Part shown: positions 7,683-16,684 of the stretch, piece by piece
Position numbering within the stretch: the stretch's first letter is position 1
Layout of the letters: every line of letters begins with the position of its first letter
Assembly (NCBI GenBank): GCA_018263295.1
Contig: JADFCZ010000014.1
Location: 1 to 64,000, forward strand
DNA: 64,000 bases
Reading direction: 5' to 3'
Origin: Conexibacter sp.
GTDB taxonomy: Bacteria > Actinomycetota > Thermoleophilia > Solirubrobacterales > 70-9
Notes under the pieces: generated by a model
Databases searched by the model: none
Told to the model about the DNA's origin: nothing
What the model saw: the letters and a program-made list of their open reading frames with translations, nothing else
Program-made: the position numbers and the translations under genes

Positions 7683-9017
7683 GTGCAAGTGTCAGTTCCC
7701 GTCTACCGCGGCCGATTCGGAGCCTCGCAGGCCGAGCGCCTGCTCTGGCGTGCCGGCTTCGGCCCGGCTCCGGGCGAGGCTGAGAAGCTGAGCCGTAAGG
7801 GGATGCGCCGGGCGGTCCTGTCGCTGACCCGCCCGAAGGGAAAGGCGAAGCTGCACGGCCCGGCGCCGCACGACGAAGACGGCCTGCCGCTGGCGCCGCG
7901 TGACGCCTGGGGTCATGACCTGCTCTGGTGGCTCGATCGGATGGTCCGCTCCAACCAGCCGCTGACCGAGCGGATGGCGCTCGTCTGGCACGACTGGTTC
8001 GCGACGGCGGACGTCGGCCAGGTCGCCCTCAACCTGAAGCAGAACGAGCTCTTCCGCGCGCGCGGCCTCGGCTCCTTCGAGAACCTGCTTCTGGCCGTAA
8101 CCAAGGACCCGGCGATGCTCGTCTGGCTCTCCGGCAACCAGAACGAGGCCGGCGCCCCGAACGAGAACTACGCCCGCGAGCTGATGGAGCTGTTCACGCT
8201 CGGCGCCTCCAACGGCTACACCGAGGACGACGTCCGCGAGCAGGCCCGCGCCCTGACCGGCTGGACCAACGACTGGGACGACGACCTCGGGATGATCAAC
8301 TTCCGCTACGAGCCCGACCGCCACGACGACGGGCGCAAGCGAATCTTCGGCAAGACGGGCAACTTCGACTGGGAGGACTCCTGCCGGCTCTGCCTCGAGC
8401 ACCCGGCGCACGCGGGCTACCTCATCGAGCGGCTCTGGTCCTACTTCGTCCCGGTCCCCGCGCCGAAGCGGACCCTGGCGGCGCTGAAGAAGGGGTACCG
8501 GCGCGACCGCAGCATCCGCCGCGTCGTCGAGGCGATCCTCATGCACCCGTCGCTGTATGAGGGGCCACGGATGGTCAAGCCTCCGATCGTCCAGATCGCC
8601 GGCATGCTGCGGGCCCGGCGCAACGGGATCGCGACCGATTCCTGGACCTGGATCGCCGACCAGGCGGGGCAGCGCCTGTTCCAGCCGCCGAACGTCGCCG
8701 GCTGGGACGAGCAGCGCTGGCTCGACACCGCCAGGATCAGCGGTCGCTGGACTGCCGCGGCGTACAACACGCGCGACGATGAGGAGGACACGGACACCTA
8801 CGACGAGAAGGAGACCGCCTCCGAGGCCGTCCGCAAGGCGCTCCGATTCTGGGGCAACCCGTCGATCTCGGACAAGACGAGGGCGGAGCTGCAGCGGTTC
8901 GCCGGCCGCGTCGAGGCCGCCGCGACCGCCGACTGGCAGCAGGGCACCTACCGTGCGCTGCGCCAGAACGCGCTGCGGATCCTGATCGTGATGAGCCCGG
9001 AGCTTCAGACCTCGTGA
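7683..9017 (+). CDS. DUF1800 family protein
   Basis: This 444-aa protein has DUF1800 hallmarks: AERLLWRAGFGPAPGE at the N-terminus, LTERMALVWHDWFAT, NENYARELMELFTLG and FQPPNVAGWDEQRWL. The start is taken at GTG 7683. No signal peptide is evident. It is the first gene of an operon with a DUF1501 protein and a cupredoxin, overlapping the next start by 4 nt (GTGA). DUF1800-DUF1501 pairs recur in many bacteria, but the biochemical role is not established. Confidence 0.9.
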   Translation: MQVSVPVYRGRFGASQAERLLWRAGFGPAPGEAEKLSRKGMRRAVLSLTRPKGKAKLHGPAPHDEDGLPLAPRDAWGHDLLWWLDRMVRSNQPLTERMALVWHDWFATADVGQVALNLKQNELFRARGLGSFENLLLAVTKDPAMLVWLSGNQNEAGAPNENYARELMELFTLGASNGYTEDDVREQARALTGWTNDWDDDLGMINFRYEPDRHDDGRKRIFGKTGNFDWEDSCRLCLEHPAHAGYLIERLWSYFVPVPAPKRTLAALKKGYRRDRSIRRVVEAILMHPSLYEGPRMVKPPIVQIAGMLRARRNGIATDSWTWIADQAGQRLFQPPNVAGWDEQRWLDTARISGRWTAAAYNTRDDEEDTDTYDEKETASEAVRKALRFWGNPSISDKTRAELQRFAGRVEAAATADWQQGTYRALRQNALRILIVMSPELQTS

Positions 9018-10390
9018 GCGGCGCCCCCCGACATCGCTGCTGCGGGGAGTTCACCCGCTCGGAGCTAGCGCGGCGCTCGCTCGCCGAGGCGGGCCGCGGA
9101 CTGCCGTCGATCGAGCCGGGGATGCCGGCGCCTGCCGGCACCGGCCTCAACCGGCGCTCGTTCATGCTCCGCAGCGGCGCGCTCGCGCTCAGCGTCTACG
9201 GCGCGAGCCTGCTGAAGCCGCAGGCCTTCGTGGAGGGGATCGCGAAGGCCGCCGAGAGCCAGGGCAAGGTGCTCGTCTCCGTCTTCCTCGAGGGCGGCAT
9301 CGACGGGCTCTCGATCCTCTCGCCGGTCGCCGACGACAAGTACCGGCAGCTGCGCCCACAGCTGCGGATGGCGCCCGGCGCCGGACCGGCGTGGAGCGAG
9401 GACTCTCGGCTGCAATGGCATCCCTCGGCGGCGCCGCTCCACCAGCTCCACGGCGAGGGCAAGGTCACGGTCTTCCCTTCGATCGGTTACCCGTCCGCCG
9501 ACCAGTCGCACTTCACCTCCCGCCACTACTGGGAGGTCGGCGAGCTCAGCGCCCGCACGAACACCGGCTGGCTCGGGCGCCTGCTGGACGTCGTCGGCAG
9601 CGACGAGAACCCGCTCCAGGGGCTCTCGCTGGACGGTTCGCTGGCGCCCAGCCTCGCGACCGGCCGGGTGCCCGTCGCGGCGACCTGGGGTCCGAGCTAC
9701 GACCTCTGGGCCCCCGGGGTCTGGGGCGACGTCGAGGATCTGATGTTCGAGGCGTTCCGCCGGCTCGGCGTCAACGCCGAGAAGTCCCGCGACGCGCACC
9801 TCAGCGGCGCCGGCCGGGTCGTCCGGCAGGCGGAGACCCTGCGGCAGCAGCTGCGGGCGTTCTCGGACGAGATCACCTCGCCGGTGACCTACCCCGACAC
9901 GGGCCACTTCCCGGAGAGCCTCGCCGGCCTCGCGGCGATGCTCGACGCCGGGCTGCCGATCACGGTTGCCTCGGTTGGCGCCCCGGGCAGCTACGACACC
10001 CACGACGAGCAGGCCGAGGACTTCCGCAACTACCTCGCCGAGACCTGCGACGGGCTGCTCGCCTTCCAGCGCGACCTCGAGGCCCGCGGGCTCGACGACC
10101 GGGTGATCACCCTCGCGTGGTCCGAGTTCGGGCGCCGGCCGGAGGAGAACGGCTCGGCCGGGACCGACCACGGAGCCGGTGGCAACGCCTTTCTGATCGG
10201 TAGCGGTGCCCGCGGGCAGATGGTCGGCGAGTGGCCGGGGCTGAACGTCCTCGACGAGGACGACAACCTGCGCTCCACCGCCGACTTCCGCGCCGTTTAC
10301 TGCTCGCTGATCGAGCAGTGGTTCGGAGTCGACGCCGACGCGGTGATCCCGGGCGCCTCGGGGCTCGCCCGCCCGGTCCTGATCGGATGA
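9014..10390 (+). CDS. DUF1501 family Tat-exported protein
   Basis: This 458-aa protein carries a twin-arginine-type signal around residues 48-70 (LNRRSFMLRSGALALSVYGAS), preceded by a longer N-terminal region with a CC pair. The DUF1501 body belongs to the alkaline-phosphatase-like fold and shows VSVFLEGGIDGLS, QSHFTSRHYWE, and WSEFGRRPEENGSAGTDHGA (given in part). It probably acts outside the membrane together with the DUF1800 partner. The start GTG 9014 overlaps the previous stop, and its own stop overlaps the next ATG. Confidence 0.9.
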   Translation: MSGAPRHRCCGEFTRSELARRSLAEAGRGLPSIEPGMPAPAGTGLNRRSFMLRSGALALSVYGASLLKPQAFVEGIAKAAESQGKVLVSVFLEGGIDGLSILSPVADDKYRQLRPQLRMAPGAGPAWSEDSRLQWHPSAAPLHQLHGEGKVTVFPSIGYPSADQSHFTSRHYWEVGELSARTNTGWLGRLLDVVGSDENPLQGLSLDGSLAPSLATGRVPVAATWGPSYDLWAPGVWGDVEDLMFEAFRRLGVNAEKSRDAHLSGAGRVVRQAETLRQQLRAFSDEITSPVTYPDTGHFPESLAGLAAMLDAGLPITVASVGAPGSYDTHDEQAEDFRNYLAETCDGLLAFQRDLEARGLDDRVITLAWSEFGRRPEENGSAGTDHGAGGNAFLIGSGARGQMVGEWPGLNVLDEDDNLRSTADFRAVYCSLIEQWFGVDADAVIPGASGLARPVLIG

Positions 10391-10773
10391 GTCGCCGGAA
10401 CGCGATCGGCGCGGCCCTGCTCGCCGCCGCCGCGCTCGTGCCGGCGGCAGCGCCCGCCTCCGACCCGCCGCCCTCGCGGCTGCTGGTCACCGCGCGCGAG
10501 TTCAGCCTGTCGCTGTCGCGGCCGAAGGTCGCGCCGGGGGCGGCCATAGTCCAGCTCTACAACTACGGCGAGGATCCGCACGACCTCAACCTCCGCCGGA
10601 TCGGCTCCGACCGCGTCCAGGGAATCGGCGACGTCGAGCCGGGAGAGACCGGCACTCTCGAGCTCCGGCTCCGGAAGGCCTCGCGCTACCGGCTCTGGTG
10701 CGCGATCCCGACCCATGCCGGGCTCGGCATGGTCGCGACGCTCCGGACCAAGGCGAAGCTGCCCGGAAGGTGA
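10387..10773 (+). CDS. Secreted cupredoxin (type I copper protein)
   Basis: The track frame begins at 10231, but ATG 10387 overlaps the DUF1501 stop as ATGA and opens a clear signal peptide (AALLAAAALVPAAAPAS). The 128-aa product has a plastocyanin-like body and a plausible type I copper set: His in DPHDL, Cys in LWCAIP, His in THAGL and Met in LGM. It could be the electron carrier of the DUF1800/DUF1501 operon. The copper ligands are seen in the sequence; the redox partnership is inferred. Confidence 0.82.
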   Translation: MSRRNAIGAALLAAAALVPAAAPASDPPPSRLLVTAREFSLSLSRPKVAPGAAIVQLYNYGEDPHDLNLRRIGSDRVQGIGDVEPGETGTLELRLRKASRYRLWCAIPTHAGLGMVATLRTKAKLPGR

Positions 10774-10780
10774 GCGGCGC

Positions 10781-12781
10781 TCAGGCCAGCAGCGCCTCGA
10801 GCTCGCCGGAGGCGGCGACGGGCGCCCGGCAGGCGAAGTTCTCGCAGACGTAGGCGAGTGCGCCGTCGTCGCCTGCGTGGCGATCGGCGAGCAGCGGCGG
10901 TGTGCTCTCGCCCTCGGCCCCGGCCGCGATGACCGCGTGCGGGCGGTAGCGGGAGCGGTAGACGGCCGCGAACGGCGCGACCGCGTTCGCCGCGCCCGAC
11001 GGGTGGACGAGCCCGACCTCGCGGGCGGGGGAGACGTAGCGATCGGCGGCGGCGAGCAGGTAGGCGAGCCCCTGGGGGTGCTTCGACGCCGGCCCAGCCA
11101 GCAGCAGCAGGACGCCGCGGGCGCGCCCCTCCCAGGCGGCATCGCCGGTCAGCGCGGCGAGCCGCAGCAGGCCGCTGGCGGCGGCCGAGTTGCCCGAGGG
11201 CGCCGGGTGGTCGTCGAGGTCCTTGCGGCGGGCGATCAGCTCCTCGTGGTCGGCGGAGGTCGTGAAGAACCCGCCCTGTTCGTCGTCGGCGAACCGTTCG
11301 ACCATCGCCGCCGCGACCGCGAGCGCCTCCACGAACCAGCGGACCTCGAACGTCGACTCGTACAGCGTCAGCAGGGCTTCGAGCAGGTACGCGTGGTCCT
11401 CGAGGTAGGCGTTGAGGTGGGCGCGACCGTCGTTGTAGGCGCGCAGGAGGCGGCCGTCGCCGTCGCGCATCTCGGCGAGGACGAACTCGGCGCAGCGTCG
11501 CGCCGCCTCGACGTAGCGCGGCTCCCCGAGCGCAGCTCCGACCTCGGCCAGCGAGCCGGCCATCAGCGCGTTCCACGCGCAGAGCCGCTTGTCGTCGAGG
11601 CCCGGGCGAGTCCGGGTGTCGCGTTCGGCGAGGAGCGCCGCCCTCGCGGCGTCGAGCCCCACCGGTTCGGGGGCGTCGAGGCCCCGGGGCAGGTGGAGGA
11701 CGCTGCGCCCCTCGAGTTGGCCGGCCGGCGCGATCCCGTAGTGCGCCAGCAGATCGCTTTCGAGATGGTCGAGCCCGGCCCGGCCGAGGGCGGCCCGGGC
11801 CTCCGCCGGGGTCCAGGTGTAGAAGAGCCCCTCGACCCCCTCCGAGTCGGCGTCGAGGGCGGAGTAGAAGCCGCCCTCCGGGGCCTGCATCTCGCGCAGC
11901 GCCCAGTCGCAGATCCCGGTCGCCACCCGCCGGTAGCGCTCGTGGCCGAGCTCGAGATGGGCGCGGAGGTAGGTGCGTGCCAGCAGGGCGTTGTCGTAGA
12001 GCATCTTCTCGAAGTGGGGCACGATCCAGCCCGCGTCGACCGCGTAACGCGCGAAGCCGCCGCCGAGCTGGTCGTGGATGCCGCCGGCCGCCATCGCGTC
12101 GAGCGTCAGCTCGACCGGCTCGCGCTCGCCGCGGGCGAGCAGCAGGTCGAGCGCGCTTGCCGGCGGGAACTTCGGCGCCGATCCGAACCCGCCGTTGACC
12201 TCGTCGACGAGCCCGAGCAGCGTCGGCACGGCGGCGTCGAGCAGCTCCGGCCCGACGTCGTCGGCGGAGGGCGGCATCCGGCCGATCGCGCCGAGCTGCT
12301 CGCGGGTGCGCGGGGCGGCGCCCTCGATCTCGTCCCGCTGCATCGCCCATGCCGCGACCACCGCCTCCATCACGGTCATGAAGCCGGGCATGCCGCCGCG
12401 CGACTCCGGCGGGAAGTAGGTGCCGCAGTGGAACGGGACACCGTCGGGATCGCAGAAGGCGGTCAGCGGCCAGCCCCCGCCGCCGGTCATCCCCTGCAGC
12501 GCCTCCATGTAGATCGCGTCGACGTCGGGACGCTCCTCGCGGTCGACCTTGACCGGAACGAAGTGCTCGTTCATGTAGGCGGCGGTGGCCTCGTCGGTGA
12601 AGGACTCGCGCTCCATCACGTGGCACCAGTGGCAGGCCGAGTAGCCGATCGACAGCAGGATCGGGACGTCGCGCTCGCGGGCGAGGCGGTTCGCCTCCGC
12701 GCCCCACGGGTGCCAGTCGACGGGGTTGTCCTTGTGCTGGAGGAGGTAGGGGGAAGTCTCGGCAGCGAGTCGGTTGGCCAC
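10781..12781 (-). CDS. DUF255 thioredoxin-domain protein (YyaL/SSP411 family)
   Basis: This 666-aa protein begins [18 protein letters not shown] and carries the thioredoxin-like CxxC in [12 protein letters not shown] (about residues 45-56). A six-hairpin (alpha/alpha)6-barrel domain related to N-acylglucosamine epimerases follows. The [17 protein letters not shown] and GTYFPP blocks are characteristic. The biochemical function is unsettled; a disulfide-linked or carbohydrate-active role is possible. It starts at GTG 12781, only 9 nt after the marR stop, so the two are probably co-transcribed. Confidence 0.9.
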   Translation of the reverse strand: MANRLAAETSPYLLQHKDNPVDWHPWGAEANRLARERDVPILLSIGYSACHWCHVMERESFTDEATAAYMNEHFVPVKVDREERPDVDAIYMEALQGMTGGGGWPLTAFCDPDGVPFHCGTYFPPESRGGMPGFMTVMEAVVAAWAMQRDEIEGAAPRTREQLGAIGRMPPSADDVGPELLDAAVPTLLGLVDEVNGGFGSAPKFPPASALDLLLARGEREPVELTLDAMAAGGIHDQLGGGFARYAVDAGWIVPHFEKMLYDNALLARTYLRAHLELGHERYRRVATGICDWALREMQAPEGGFYSALDADSEGVEGLFYTWTPAEARAALGRAGLDHLESDLLAHYGIAPAGQLEGRSVLHLPRGLDAPEPVGLDAARAALLAERDTRTRPGLDDKRLCAWNALMAGSLAEVGAALGEPRYVEAARRCAEFVLAEMRDGDGRLLRAYNDGRAHLNAYLEDHAYLLEALLTLYESTFEVRWFVEALAVAAAMVERFADDEQGGFFTTSADHEELIARRKDLDDHPAPSGNSAAASGLLRLAALTGDAAWEGRARGVLLLLAGPASKHPQGLAYLLAAADRYVSPAREVGLVHPSGAANAVAPFAAVYRSRYRPHAVIAAGAEGESTPPLLADRHAGDDGALAYVCENFACRAPVAASGELEALLA

Positions 12782-12790
12782 CGGTGATGC

Positions 12791-13297
12791 TTAGCAGCCC
12801 GGGTCGTCCGGTTCCTCGCCGGGCTCCTCGAGCCGGCTCCAGACCCGGGCGAGATCGTCGAGGTCGCCTTCCTCCAGCCTGTCGATGAACTGCTCGCGGA
12901 TCGCGGCGAGATTTGTCGGCCGGGCCTCGTCGAACTTCCTGCGGCCGGCATCGGTCAGCCGTGCGTAGGTGCCGCGCCGGTCGAGGTCGCAGGTGTGGCG
13001 CTCGAGCAGCCCGCGGGCGACGAGCCGGTCGACGAGCCGGGTCAGCCCGCTGCGGCTTAGCAGCAGCTGATCTGCGAGCGCGCCCATCCGCAGCGCGTTG
13101 TCTTCGGCCTTCGAGAGCAGCAGGAGGACCTCGTAGGAGCCGAGCGAGAGCTCGTGCTCGCGCACGAGGCGCTCGTCGATCGCCGTGGTCGTGTTGCGGT
13201 AGGCGTACAGCATCCCGCGCCAGGCGGCGAGCTCGAGTTCGTCGAGCTGCCGAGAGTCCGGCTTCGATGCGCGGGCGCGGGTCGCGGAGCTTGCCAT
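12791..13297 (-). CDS. MarR family transcriptional regulator (MhqR-like context)
   Basis: The 168-aa form starting at ATG 13297 is preferred over the TTG at 13333. It has a MarR winged helix (LSLGSYEVLLLLSKAEDNALRMGALADQLLLSRSGLTRLVDRLVARGLLERH, here in part) with the wing at DRRGTYARLT. It is divergent from a ring-cleaving dioxygenase, with an inverted repeat immediately upstream. This resembles the MhqR-MhqO quinone-responsive arrangement known in Bacillus. The inducer is inferred, not shown. Confidence 0.88.
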   Translation of the reverse strand: MASSATRARASKPDSRQLDELELAAWRGMLYAYRNTTTAIDERLVREHELSLGSYEVLLLLSKAEDNALRMGALADQLLLSRSGLTRLVDRLVARGLLERHTCDLDRRGTYARLTDAGRRKFDEARPTNLAAIREQFIDRLEEGDLDDLARVWSRLEEPGEEPDDPGC

Positions 13298-13300
13298 GGG

Positions 13301-13323
13301 AACGATCGTAGCCTGAGATCGTT
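13301..13323. promoter_or_regulatory. Candidate MarR operator between marR and the ring-cleaving dioxygenase
   Basis: Two perfect 7-bp arms, AACGATC and GATCGTT, are separated by 9 nt just upstream of the marR ATG. A TTGACA hexamer follows at 13322-13327. The symmetry and position in a 92-bp divergent promoter suggest one operator for both genes. Confidence 0.6.
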
Positions 13324-13389
13324 GACAGTGCAACCATAATCGGTCCGAACGCCATTACCTTTGCAAGCGCCCGACCCTCAGGAGCGACC

Positions 13390-14307
13390 ATGAAGCTCGA
13401 AGGAATCCATCACGTCACCGCGATCACCGCGGACGCCCAGGACAACGTCGACTTCTACGCCGGCGTCCTCGGGCTCCGGCTCGTCAAGAAGACCGTCAAC
13501 CAGGACGACCCGAGCGTCTACCACACGTTCTTCTCCGACGAGGAGGGCAACGCCGGCTCCGACATCACCTTCTTCGAGTTCCCCGGGGCGCCGCTCGGCC
13601 GGGCCGGCGACGGCATGGTTCACACGGTCGCCTGGCGGGTCGCCTCCGCGGCGGCGCTCGACTTCTGGGCGGGTCGCATCGCCGCCAACGGCATCGAGGC
13701 GGAGCGGGACGGCGATGTCCTCCGCTTCGCCGATCCCGAGGGCCTCGCGCACGAGCTCCGGGTGAGCGACGTCGCCGACCCGCCGCTGTCCGCCCGCCAT
13801 CCTGAGATCCCGGCCGAGCACGCGCTCCAGGGCTTCGACGCCGTCCGTGCCTACGCGGCGGCGCCGGAGCACAGCGAGGGGCTGCTCGCCGAGCTCGGCT
13901 TCGAGGGCTCCGGCGGGAGCTGGGAGTCCCGCGGCGCCATCCGCGGCGGCTGGATCCACTACGACGAGCCGCCGCCGGCGCCGGGCCTGCAGGGCGCCGG
14001 CACCGTCCACCACGTCGCCTGGGCGTCGACGCCGGAGGAGCACGAGCAGTGGCGCGCGAAGGTCGCCGCCGGCGGTGCCCGGCCGACGCCCGTGATCGAC
14101 CGCTTCTACTTCCGCTCGATCTACTTCCGCGAGCCGAGCGGCGTGCTTTTCGAGATCGCCACCCTCGGGCCCGGGTTCGACGTCGACGAGCCCGCTGAGC
14201 ATCTCGGCGAGAAGCTGTCGCTCCCGCCCGCATACGAGCACCTGCGGCCGCAGGTGGAGGCGAACCTGAAGCCGATCACGAGCCCGCGTCAGCGCGCGGC
14301 CGGCTGA
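13390..14307 (+). CDS. VOC-superfamily ring-cleaving dioxygenase (MhqO-like)
   Basis: This 305-aa protein has two glyoxalase/VOC modules. The first begins GIHHVTAITADAQDNVDFY and continues LGLRLVKKTVNQDDP; the second contains GTVHHVAWAS and ends FEIATLGPGFD. The probable Fe(II) ligands are the His in IHHVT, the His in TVHHVAW and the Glu in LFEIAT. Relatives cleave hydroquinones or catechols or detoxify quinones. An AGGAG-like sequence precedes the ATG by about 7 nt. The divergent MarR gene is its likely regulator. Confidence 0.88.
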   Translation: MKLEGIHHVTAITADAQDNVDFYAGVLGLRLVKKTVNQDDPSVYHTFFSDEEGNAGSDITFFEFPGAPLGRAGDGMVHTVAWRVASAAALDFWAGRIAANGIEAERDGDVLRFADPEGLAHELRVSDVADPPLSARHPEIPAEHALQGFDAVRAYAAAPEHSEGLLAELGFEGSGGSWESRGAIRGGWIHYDEPPPAPGLQGAGTVHHVAWASTPEEHEQWRAKVAAGGARPTPVIDRFYFRSIYFREPSGVLFEIATLGPGFDVDEPAEHLGEKLSLPPAYEHLRPQVEANLKPITSPRQRAAG

Positions 14308-14322
14308 GGCGCGAAGACGGCG

Positions 14323-15060
14323 TCAGGAGACGTCGCGGCGGCGGAGCCGGACGAGGCCGACGGCGATCGGCAGGACGACCCACGCCAGCGTCGAGGTCGC
14401 GATCTTGTCCCAGTCGTTGGCGCTGCCGTCGGCGAGGTCCGACCACACCGACGGATCGATCCAGGCGACGACGTCCTGGACCCCGACCGAGATCGCGGCG
14501 ACCGCGGCGATCAGGATCGGCACGACGAAGTTGAGGACGATCGCGGCGGGGGAGTTCATCAGGACTGCCGCGAGGCCGAAACCGAACAGGAGGCTCAGCG
14601 ACTGGTAGAGCAGGACCTCTCCCGCGCCGGATCCGTCGAAGCCGAGCCCGGTGCCCGCGACGGCGGCGCCGAGCGCCGACATCCCGAGGCAGAGGACCGA
14701 GAAGGCCACGAGGAGCACCAGCAGGGCGAGGAGCTTCGCGGTCATCACGCGCTCGCGGATGGGCGTCAGCGCGAAGGTCCCGAGCGCGGTGCGCTGTGAC
14801 CACTCGCTCGTCACGAGCAGGATCGGGATGATCGGCATCAGGATGCTCGCGGCGAGCATCGCGTCGACGAACATCTGGCCGAAGTCCCTGTTGTCGTCGT
14901 CGAAGATGATCGCGACGACCACCGACGCGAGCGACGCGAGAGCCGTCAGCGCGAGCAGCCAGAGGCCCGAGCGCGTGTCCACCATCTTCCGGGCCTCGAC
15001 CCGGCCGAGGCGGGCGAGGGAAGGCCGCTCGGAGCGATCGGTCAGCGCGGCGGTGCTCAT
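14323..15060 (-). CDS. ABC-2 type transporter permease
   Basis: This 245-aa membrane protein has about six hydrophobic segments after a basic cytoplasmic N-terminus (ARLGRVEARKMVDTRSG). The SEWSQRTALGTFALTP motif is typical of ABC-2 permeases. Its ATG overlaps the stop of the ATPase gene (ATGA), so the two subunits are coupled. It is the last gene of the long minus-strand operon. The substrate is unknown. Confidence 0.88.
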   Translation of the reverse strand: MSTAALTDRSERPSLARLGRVEARKMVDTRSGLWLLALTALASLASVVVAIIFDDDNRDFGQMFVDAMLAASILMPIIPILLVTSEWSQRTALGTFALTPIRERVMTAKLLALLVLLVAFSVLCLGMSALGAAVAGTGLGFDGSGAGEVLLYQSLSLLFGFGLAAVLMNSPAAIVLNFVVPILIAAVAAISVGVQDVVAWIDPSVWSDLADGSANDWDKIATSTLAWVVLPIAVGLVRLRRRDVS

Positions 15061-15947
15061 GCCCCCGGCCCCGCTTCGTCCGACGTGAGCGAGAGGAAGA
15101 GCTGCTCGAGCCCGGCCCCCTCGGCGGGCCGGAGCTCGCTGAGCGGCACGCCGCCGGCGAGCGCAGCGCGGCCGACGGCCTCGGGCTCGGCCTCGGCGAT
15201 CAGCCCGCCGTCGGTCGCTGTCGCCGCGATCCCGGCGCCGGCGAGTGCGCGCCCGAGCTCCTCGGGCTCGGGGCTGCGGACGAGCGTCCCGTTGCCCGCG
15301 AGCAGCTCGTCCTTGGAGCCGGATGCGACGAGGCGGCCCTGACGGATCAGCAGCAGCTGGTCGGCCAGCGCCTCGACCTCGTTCAGGAGGTGCGAGGAGA
15401 GCAGGACGGTGCCGCCGCGGTCGGCGAATCCGCGGAGGAGCTGTCGCATCCAGATGATGCCCTCGGGGTCGAGCCCGTTCGCGGGCTCGTCGAGGATCAG
15501 CACGTCGGGGTCGCCGAGCAGGACCTGGGCGAGGCCGAGGCGTTGCCTCATGCCGAGCGAGTACTTGCCGACGCGCCGCTTCGCCGCGGTCCGGTCGAGG
15601 CCGACGAGGGTGAGCATGTCGTCGACGCGGCTCGGGTCGGCGCCGATCGTCTCGGCGCAGAGGCGCAGGGTCTCGCGGCCGCGGCGGCCCGGGTGCTGGG
15701 CGCTCGCGTCGAGCATCACGCCGACGTGGCGAGCGGGGTTGGCGATCCGGCGGTACTCGGTGCCGAGCACCGTGGCATCGCCGGCGGTGCGGACCGTCAG
15801 CCCGCAGATCATCCGCAGCGTGGTCGACTTCCCGGCTCCGTTCGGGCCGAGGAACCCGGTCACGGTCCCCGGTTCGCAGCGGAAGGAGAGATCCTGCACC
15901 GCGACCTGAGCGCTGAAGCGCTTGGTCAGCCCCCGGGCTTCGATCAT
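15057..15947 (-). CDS. ABC transporter ATP-binding protein
   Basis: The ORF track extends upstream to 16343, but the ATG at 15947 (MIEARGLTKRF) overlaps the GST stop by 4 nt and opens a normal 296-aa ATPase. Walker A is GPNGAGKST, the signature is SLGMRQRLGLAQ, and Walker B is DVLILDEPANGLDP. A C-terminal extension of about 80 residues follows, as in CcmA/DrrA-type exporters. It pairs with the ABC-2 permease that follows. The substrate is unknown. Confidence 0.93.
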   Translation of the reverse strand: MIEARGLTKRFSAQVAVQDLSFRCEPGTVTGFLGPNGAGKSTTLRMICGLTVRTAGDATVLGTEYRRIANPARHVGVMLDASAQHPGRRGRETLRLCAETIGADPSRVDDMLTLVGLDRTAAKRRVGKYSLGMRQRLGLAQVLLGDPDVLILDEPANGLDPEGIIWMRQLLRGFADRGGTVLLSSHLLNEVEALADQLLLIRQGRLVASGSKDELLAGNGTLVRSPEPEELGRALAGAGIAATATDGGLIAEAEPEAVGRAALAGGVPLSELRPAEGAGLEQLFLSLTSDEAGPGA

Positions 15948-16684
15948 CGGGTCGCCGGCACCCAGCCCGCGGGGAACGCCCCGGCCGGCACGTGGCCGGC
16001 GTAATCGGGGAACCACCGCAGCGCGATCCGCTCGCCGGCGGAACCCGTGAGCAGCGGCTCGAGGTCGCCGATCGTCAGCAACACCCGGATCGTCGAGCCG
16101 ATCTGGAGGTCGGCCGCGTTCGGCTCCTCGCCGCCGATGATCCCCTCGGCCGCCAGCTCGGCGACGTGGTCGAGCTTCGCCGGCAGGCCCGCGAGGTGCT
16201 CGGCCAGCAGCTCGGCGCTGATCCCGTGGTACTTCCAGGTCGCCCGTACGAACCTGATCGCGAAGTCGGTGCCCGCCGGGTCGAGCGTCTCGCCGCCCCC
16301 GAAGGTCCCGAGCGCTTCGGGCCGGAAGTGGAGTGCGCCCCACGGAAGGCTGCGGCCGAGGTCCTGGAGCTCCTCGTCGCCCCAGCGATCGGCCTCCCGG
16401 ACCGCGTCGGCGATCGGCTCGGGGAAGAGCGGCGGCTCCGGCGCGATCTCCTCGAGGCGGGCGAAGATGGCTCGCGATCCGTGGACCGCCTCCTCGCCGA
16501 CGAGCATCCCGGGCACGGTCCCGTTGCCCTCGCCGTAGATCGCCTCCATCTGCTCGTTGTGGCCGCCCATGTCCATCTCGACCCGCTCGAACTCGAGCCC
16601 CTTGACCCCGAGCGCCACCTCGGCGGCCCGCGTCGGATGGGAGGGAGGAAGTCCGTGGAGGACGATCGTCGGCTGCTCGCTCAT
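15944..16684 (-). CDS. Glutathione S-transferase-like protein
   Basis: The true start is ATG 16684 (MSEQPTIVLHGLPPSHPTRA), giving 246 aa. The N-terminal thioredoxin-like domain contains NGTVPGMLVGEEAVHGSRAI, matching the GST cis-Pro (VPGML) and Glu/Ser-like binding turn (here V-H-G-S-R). An all-helical C-terminal domain follows. Actinobacteria mostly lack glutathione, so the thiol substrate may be different or absent. Its ends overlap both neighbours by 4 nt. Confidence 0.8.
   Translation of the reverse strand: MSEQPTIVLHGLPPSHPTRAAEVALGVKGLEFERVEMDMGGHNEQMEAIYGEGNGTVPGMLVGEEAVHGSRAIFARLEEIAPEPPLFPEPIADAVREADRWGDEELQDLGRSLPWGALHFRPEALGTFGGGETLDPAGTDFAIRFVRATWKYHGISAELLAEHLAGLPAKLDHVAELAAEGIIGGEEPNAADLQIGSTIRVLLTIGDLEPLLTGSAGERIALRWFPDYAGHVPAGAFPAGWVPATR

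Noticed and set aside
15948-16343. Upstream extension of the ABC ATPase frame
   Set aside because: It overlaps the GST-like coding region in another frame. MIEARGLTK at 15947 is the normal ATPase start with a 4-nt overlap.
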